64,000 nucleotides of DNA from Desarmillaria ectypa (Eukaryota > Basidiomycota > Agaricomycetes > Agaricales > Physalacriaceae). A program made the position numbers and the translations under genes. Positions 58,271 through 64,000 of this stretch are shown piece after piece. Location: contig JAUDYN010000010.1 in the NCBI GenBank assembly GCA_030407005.1, positions 1,550,001-1,614,000 of the forward strand. Reading direction: 5' to 3'. The stretch's first letter is position 1. The number at the start of each line of letters is the position of its first letter. The notes under the pieces were generated by a model. That model worked only from the letters and a program-made list of their open reading frames with translations, searched no databases and was not told the origin of the DNA.

Positions 58271-59206
58271 TCAATTCTGAGCTCCTAGAATACCTGCAGA
58301 TAAATATTCATGTAATGGTCTTGGTAGCCCTTTAGTAAATATATCTGCTAAGTTCTCCTCTGATGCACAGTGCTGAACTTGACTTCATTTAAAGCCATGC
58401 ACTCGTGAATGAAGTGATGCCATATATCTATGTGCTTCGATTGCATGTGGAATATGGAGTTCTCAGTGAATTTGATTGCTGACTGATTGTCAACAAAAAT
58501 AGTGGTTGCACCATCAGGTGGCAATCCTAATTCAGTTAAAATTGCCTGCAACCATATTACTTCTTGGGTTGTGTGTGAAAGGGCCATATATTCTGCCTCC
58601 ATAGTGGATAGAGCTACAGTGGGCTGTTTCTTTGAACTCCAAGTAACAGCTCCCCCTGCATAGGTACAGACATAACCAGATGTTGATCTTCTATCTGTCC
58701 TGTCTTCTCCCCAGTCTGAATCTGAGTAGAGTATCAGTTCATCTGTAGTCCCTCCATATGTGATTCCAAAATCCAGAGTCCCCTTCAAGTAATGGCAAAC
58801 TTGTTTCAGAGCTGTGACATGCTCAGTGGCTGAATTTTGTATGTATTTGCTTAATTCCGTGACAGCATGTGCAATGTCAGGCCGATCTCCATTGGCTGCA
58901 TACATCAGAGATCCGACACCAGTATGGTAATATTGCCTGGTGGCTGTGTCAGCACTCTGGGGATCATCTTCAGGGATTTTCTCTAGCCATACATTCAGGT
59001 CCATAGGCATTTTGACTGGTTTGCAGTCTTTCATGCCTATTCACTCAAGTACCTTCAAAATATATGCCTTCTGGGATAAGGTAATGGTACCCTTCTCTCA
59101 ATTCCTGTCTATCTTCATGCCCAATATATATTGAATCTCCCCCATGTCTGTAACATTTAGCTTCTTCTTAAGCTCTTCTTTCATAATAGACATGGTTTCA
59201 TCATAT
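58271..59206 (-). pseudogene. Ty1/copia pol fragment (end of RT and RNase H)
   Basis: The minus strand encodes the C-terminal part of a copia polyprotein: DETMSIMKEELKKKLNVTDM, GEIQYILGM, DCKPVKMPMD, SLMYAANGDRPDIAHAVTEL, SDSDWGEDRTDRRSTSGYVC, WSSKKQPTVALSTMEAEYMA and, at the very end, HCASEENLADIFTKGLPRPL to a stop overlapping the polypurine tract. It is dead: TGA stops at 59,098-59,100 and 59,041-59,043, a one-base shift near 58,375, and everything upstream of the late RT region missing because the sequence is joined to an inverted LTR at about 59,207. Confidence 0.9.
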
Positions 59207-60551
59207 GTGTTCACACCTAGATTTTGCGATTTTGTAACAATACTATTGCATATCTATCCTATACTAGTGATACATAGAGGACTATAGCTGAGGCTTCAAG
59301 CTGATAGTTAAAAGCAGTAAGCAACTGGTAGAGCCAGGACTTAGATGCAACACCATTAGTGGGTTAAATCTACCAGCTGGCCAGACTAGTAACTTGAATG
59401 CTAGCAGGACTAAGTGAAATACAGCCACTAGCAAACAAAGGATGCTACTAGCACACCAAAACCAGGAGCAGAGTACACAGATCTCGTCAAGTTCTGTCAC
59501 TAGCAGCCCAGACTGGGCATAAATGCCTAAGTCAGGATAACTAGTCACATGGCAATCTTGAAACAGGACTTAGAAATAAATTAGGAATAGATTAACCTTG
59601 AGCCCAGATCTGACTATTTCAATATAGATCTCTTATGATCGATGCTAGTGGAGCCAGACTGCATCCTTGATCATGATCGGATAGCTGTTACGGGCACCAA
59701 TATCCAGATATCCATATAACTGCATTACTAGAGCATGTAGTTGTGCTAAGGGTGCGGAAAGACCAACTGTGGAGTCTCTAGACCAAATATTTGAAAAGAA
59801 AACAGACTAGACTGACTATTGTGTGATTATTCACCATTATTCGTGACTAGCCAAGAAATCCTTACCAATATACCCTATACCCAGATGATATTTATAGTTC
59901 TGCCTCAGTAGTATATAAGTAGTGGGATGGGTGCTCATGCAAAGCAGGCAAGCCTTCCCTGCAGTTGAGCCCTCACTGGTAGTAACTGGTGTCCCCAATT
60001 AAAGGCTTTTGTGATTAACCTTGATGAAATGATTAATAGTCGCTAAGTCACCAATAGAATTGCATTGAATTGAAGTCCATTAGAGTCACTGTTGTGTCCT
60101 GCAAAGGTCCGGAGTGTTTTGAAGTTAGTTCAAGCAAAGTTCTCAGAGTTATAGTTTATTCTTAGGCCAAGAGCACCACTAGTCAGCCAAGAGTGTGACT
60201 GGTCAAGTGTTTATTACTTGTAGGAAGCAGTATAGGGCCAAGAGTGCCACCAGTCTGAAGCAGTTTCAGTCAGAACGAGCGCAGTAGCTCAAACCAAGTC
60301 ACTCTTATCCAATTGTGTCTTACCCACCCCACTAGTACAAGTAGTACTTTGTATAAACTCACTAGTAACAAATAAAACGTCTTTAAGACAATTGCACTTG
60401 ATTATTGAAGTCTGCAGAGTGCTTCCATCATACTCGAAACCGCCCAAATTCAATATTGGTGATTAAGTGTAGAGTAGTAAGAGGTTTAGTGTGATTGGTG
60501 TTCATTGCCATTCCCTAATTCTTTTGTCACTCGCTGTAACCAAGCACATCA
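59207..60551 (+). repeat. LTR of gypsy-like element, inverted copy (left arm)
   Basis: About 1.35 kb, near-identical to the reverse complement of 61,942-63,301. The inner end reads AAGCACATCA (GCATATCA in the other copy). The outer end lacks the terminal 15-20 bp, including the TGATATGC terminus, and runs straight into copia pol. Relative to the gag between them it has the opposite orientation to a normal 3' LTR. Confidence 0.8.
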
Positions 60552-60570
60552 CCAGGTGTTCATTCTGTGG

Positions 60571-61838
60571 TCATGATTGCCTTGGGAAGGAGCTATTATT
60601 TCCACCTTGTTGAAAGGCTTTCAATATTTGTTCTTGGTGCTCCTTTGCCTGTTTCTCACTCACGTCAATGCGATCGAGTAAAGTAGCTACTTGCTGCTTT
60701 ACTTCTTCAAATTCTGCCTTGAATCCAGAACCACTAGTGGCTCCAGTAGATGATATACTTCCACTAGTCACTGACAGAAGGTAACTAGTGGAGCTGTTGA
60801 GAGTAATATCATCAGCTTCAGCAACAACCTCATCGAGGGTGTGCATATCTTCCTGTCTTTTCATGGGTCTTGCAGCAACTGGTGCAGCAGAACTACTGAC
60901 ACCAGCAGCAACAGCAGGTGCACTTGTCATGCTTTTGAATCCACACTTGATACTCAATCGCAATGCGATGTTTTCTCTAAACATGGGAGACAACAACTCA
61001 GTGAATTTCTCCACTAGTTCTCGATTCATGACTAGTGCCGGAGGTTTCTGCAGCTTCTTAGCTTTGGTCAAGAATCTACGCTTGAACTTCAGATATGACT
61101 CGTGCTCGTCAGCCCCAAGGTTTGAGAACTTTCGTGATATACGCATGAGCCTCTCCCAAGTGCCTATCTCTGCATCTGCTGCCTCTGGATAGTTTTTCAA
61201 GATAGCTTCCTTGAATTCGTTGAAGGTGCCACTATCATACTCCTCTAGGGCTTGCCATTCTTCTTTGGTACGTGCATCCGTATACCTTACTAGCTTCTTC
61301 TTCTTCTTGTCATTGTCGGTGATGCTGTAGTCAGAGAATAAATCCTCCATTTGCCCAAGGAAATGACACAAGTTCTCTGGTTCTTCACTATCAAACTTGG
61401 GTGCGTCCCTAGACATTGGTCTAGGCATCTTTTGGTTGTTAGTCAATATGGACGGTCTACTAACGGTTTGAATGGACTGTGAGTTCATTTGTCCAGGTAC
61501 TAGTGATATTCTATCTTCACTAGGAAAGGAAGTTCTTGGCCTTAGGCGTGGTGCGATGGGTCTAGTCTGTTGAACTGTTAAGTTCACGTTGATTCGCTGT
61601 GCTGTCCTAGCTTGTGAGCTATTGGGCGGTGCAGTTGCACTTCGTTTCTGCTTTAACAAGTTGTAGTTAGACAGAGATCCAACACCAGCAGCTCATGAAT
61701 TGGCTGTTGATCTTCCTCTTGGTCTTGAGGTAGCACTATTAGGTGCTAGCCTTGAAGACGATGCTCGTGCAGGCTCTGTAGTTCTAGCTTTGCCCTTCGC
61801 TTTCACTGAGGCTTGGTTAGACAGATTGCATACAAGCT
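60571..61838 (-). pseudogene. Ty3/gypsy-type gag
   Basis: The minus-strand frame reads like a retrotransposon gag: MSRDAPKFDSEEPENLCHFL, GQMEDLFSDYSI, RYTDARTKEEWQALEEYDSG, TFNEFKEAILKNYPEA and a coiled-coil C-terminus (VKQQVATLLDRIDVSEKQAK). A TGA at 61,693-61,695 separates an N-terminal basic, Ser-rich part (KARTTEPARASSSRLAPNSA) from the rest, and the frame has no ATG at its 5' end. No pol follows: gag ends 20 bp before the inverted left LTR. Non-autonomous and apparently dead. Confidence 0.8.
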
Positions 61839-61920
61839 ACTAGGTTTGAACAGTAGTTTATTTAACAAGACTAGTGTCAAATAAGCGTCTTTTATTCAAC
61901 AAGATTATCAAGTCTGAAAC

Positions 61921-61939
61921 CCCCTCGCAGTGGGCTCCA
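61921..61939 (-). other. Candidate primer-binding site
   Basis: On the minus strand TGGAGCCCACTGCGAGGGG begins 2 bp after the LTR end. TGG is the complement of a tRNA 3' CCA. The priming tRNA was not identified. Confidence 0.5.
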
Positions 61940-61941
61940 GA

Positions 61942-63301
61942 TGATATGCTTGGTAACGGCGAGTGACAAAAGAATTAGGGAATGGCAATGAACACCAATC
62001 ACACTAAACCTCTTACTGCTCTACACTTAATCACCAATATTGAATTTGGGCGGTTTCGAGTATGATGGAAGCACTCTGCAGACTTCAATAATCAAGTGCA
62101 ATTGTCTTAAAGACGTTTTATTTGTTACTAGTGAGTTTATACAAAGTACTACTTGTACTAGTGGGGTGGGTAAGACACAATTGGATAAGAGTGACTTGGT
62201 TTGAGCTACTGCGCTCGTTCTGACTGAAACTGCTTCAGACTGGTGGCACTCTTGGCCCTATACTGCTTCCTACAAGTAATAAACACTTGACCAGTCACAC
62301 TCTTGGCTGACTAGTGGTGCTCTTGGCCTAAGAATAAACTATAACTCTGAGAACTTTGCTTGAACTAACTTCAAAACACTCCGGACCTTTGCAGGACACA
62401 ACAGTGACTCTAATGGACTTCAATTCAATGCAATTCTATTGGTGACTTAGCGACTATTAATCATTTCATCAAGGTTAATCACAAAAGCCTTTAATTGGGG
62501 ACACCAGTTACTACCAGTGAGGGCTCAACTGCAGGGAAGGCTTGCCTGCTTTGCATGAGCACCCATCCCACTACTTATATACTACTGAGGCAGAACTATA
62601 AATATCATCTGGGTATAGGGTATATTGGTAAGGATTTCTTGGCTAGTCACGAATAATGGTGAATAATCACACAATAGTCAGTCTAGTCTGTTTTCTTTTC
62701 AAATATTTGGTCTAGAGACTCCACAGTTGGTCTTTCCGCACCCTTGGCACAACTACATGCTCTAGTAATGCAGTTATATGGATATCTGGATATTGGTGCC
62801 CGTAACAGCTATCCGATCATGATCAAGGATGCAGTCTGGCTCCACTAGCATCGATCATAAGAGATCTATATTGAAATAGTCAGATCTGGGCTCAAGGTTA
62901 ATCCATTCCTAATTTATTTCTAAGTCCTGTTTCAAGATTGCCATGTGACTAGTTATCCTGACTTAGGCATTTATGCCCAGTCTGGGCTGCTAGTGACAGA
63001 ACTTGACGAGATCTGTGTACTCTGCTCCTGGTTTTGGTGTGCTAGTAGCATCCTTTGTTTGCTAGTGGCTGTATTTCACTTAGTCCTGCTAGCATTCAAG
63101 TTACTAGTCTGGCCAGCTGGTAGATTTAACCCACTAATGGTGTTGCATCTAAGTCCTGGCTCTACCAGTTGCTTACTGCTTTTAACTATCAGCTCGAAGT
63201 CTCAGCTATAGTCTTCTATGTATCACTAGTATAGGATAGATATGCAATAGTATTGTTACAAAATCGCAAAATCTAGGTGTGAATGCATAGATGGCATATC
63301 A
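61942..63301 (-). repeat. LTR of gypsy-like element, 5' LTR (right arm)
   Basis: 1360 bp with perfect 8-bp terminal inverted repeats TGATATGC...GCATATCA, followed on the minus strand by the primer-binding site and then gag, so it is the 5' LTR of a minus-strand element. It carries an 88-codon ORF that also occurs in the other arm with a few differences; this is probably chance. Confidence 0.85.
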
Positions 63302-64000
63302 TCTCCTCCGCACTGAAATAGTGACTGTCCCCAGTTACCTAAGTCCCTTTTGTACTTAGCAGTGCGTCCCACTAGTGGACCCTTACTACCTCCTTTTGAG
63401 GTCACAGTTCTCGATCACATTCTCATCACCAAGTCCAGCTGACACTTAGCCATCAGAGATCATCAAATTCACTTGATGATTTTCAGGTTCACATGCAACA
63501 GTGCCGATCTTTTTTGATAGGACTCTATTCTTCTCATTCTATTCTCAATACTGGTTGGTATTCTGCTAATACAATCATAGTTTTAGACTCGCCACTGGTC
63601 GTGCTGACCATTACTAGTCACTGCCTATACAGTTTTTCCATTACTAGTCTGTTATTACTGCGAATATCAACTGCCTAGATAGTCTTATCTAGCTTATGCT
63701 GTCATTACCCAGCAATATCAATTGTGTTTGACTGTTGTTGACTGCTGTTTTCGAGCTTCTAAGTCGACTAGTGATGGGGACTTCATCCTCTTCACTACTA
63801 TCGCTATCATTCTCACCAGGCTGAGGATATCCCTCTGCTTCTGAACCTGAATCTTCACTGTCAGATCCTCTAGTGTCGCTCTGTTGCAGTCTAATCTGGT
63901 CTACATCATACAGTTTCTTGCCTAATGGCTGATAGTGGTATTCAGTTGGGACAGATTCATCCCTATCCACCAACTCTTTAAGAGTTTGAGGACTTACATC
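63302..64000 (-). CDS. Acidic ORF at window edge, probably retroelement-derived (partial)
   Basis: From the window end to 63,689 the minus strand is open: PQTLKELVDRDESVPTEYHY, QPLGKKLYDVDQIRLQQSDT, then an Asp/Ser/Glu-rich run and VPITSRLRSSK, ending at a stop at 63,689-63,691. The 5' end is outside the window. Base composition and frequent CTAGT words match the retroelements to its left, so I take it for part of another element. The remaining 63,302-63,688 has no gene. Confidence 0.35.

Noticed and set aside
59282..63211. 88-codon ORF present in both LTR arms (59,282-59,548 and 62,945-63,211)
   Set aside because: Occurs twice only because the arms are duplicated; hydrophobic, no domain, in the body of an LTR.
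59207..63301. Reading the two arms as terminal inverted repeats of a DNA transposon
   Set aside because: The right arm has TG...CA ends, a primer-binding site and a gag gene, which identify it as an LTR.
1..64000. CRISPR arrays, tRNA or rRNA genes
   Set aside because: No regularly spaced repeats and no cloverleaf or rRNA core sequence recognised by eye; a covariance-model scan was not possible.

Overview
The window looks like nuclear DNA of a filamentous basidiomycete, most likely an Agaricomycete. Genes are cut by many short introns (about 46-70 nt, GT-AG with a few GC-AG). The gene content fits this: Cla4/Ste20-type PAK kinase, full-size PDR ABC transporter, AA9 lytic polysaccharide monooxygenase (LPMO), Zn2Cys6 regulator, MYND-finger proteins, GT61 glycosyltransferases, CCR4-NOT and MICOS subunits, a mitochondrial ribosomal protein. 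No tRNA, rRNA or CRISPR array was recognised. Exon structures were built by hand from splice consensus, frame continuity and family motifs; where I give a complete exon list, the spliced length is a multiple of three.

Layout. 0-2 kb: a GT61 glycosyltransferase (minus) whose close paralog lies inverted at 37.8-39.4 kb. 2.4-3.5 kb: a decayed MYND/Mss51-C gene. 6.5-11.6 kb: an intact PDR-type ABC transporter with an overlapping upstream ORF. 12.2-14.5 kb: a Bcs1-type AAA ATPase. 14.5-17.6 kb: gene-poor, with a 198-bp MITE-like element at 16,968-17,165. 17.9-19.5 kb: a broken MYND gene. 20.2-21.5 kb: a single-pass membrane protein (frame unclear) beside mitochondrial uS19. 23.2-27.7 kb: a PAK kinase followed in tandem by a kinase-less relative with one PH domain and three CRIB motifs. 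27.9-29.3 kb: a wax-synthase-like multispan protein. 30.7-31.9 kb: an AT-rich stretch. 32.5-35.2 kb: two unrecognised proteins. 39.8-42.3 kb: a damaged MYND gene and an RBR E3 ligase. 43.2-47.2 kb: an unknown gene and its frameshifted inverted paralog flanking CNOT11. 47.7-48.6 kb: a MICOS Mic26/27 subunit. 49.7-52.8 kb: an AA9 pseudogene and an intact AA9 LPMO with micro-exons. 53.8-56.8 kb: a Zn2Cys6 regulator whose zinc cluster is completed by a 6-nt exon. 58.05 kb to the end: retrotransposon debris, namely a copia 3' end joined to an LTR-gag-LTR unit whose two 1.35-kb LTRs are inverted.

The genes form no single pathway. Housekeeping functions (uS19m, Bcs1, MICOS, CNOT11, PAK) are interleaved with lineage-specific accessory families that show duplication followed by decay (GT61, MYND, AA9, the 43/46-kb family). 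The most distinctive item is the PH plus triple-CRIB protein next to its PAK parent; the inverted-LTR structure and the micro-exons come next.
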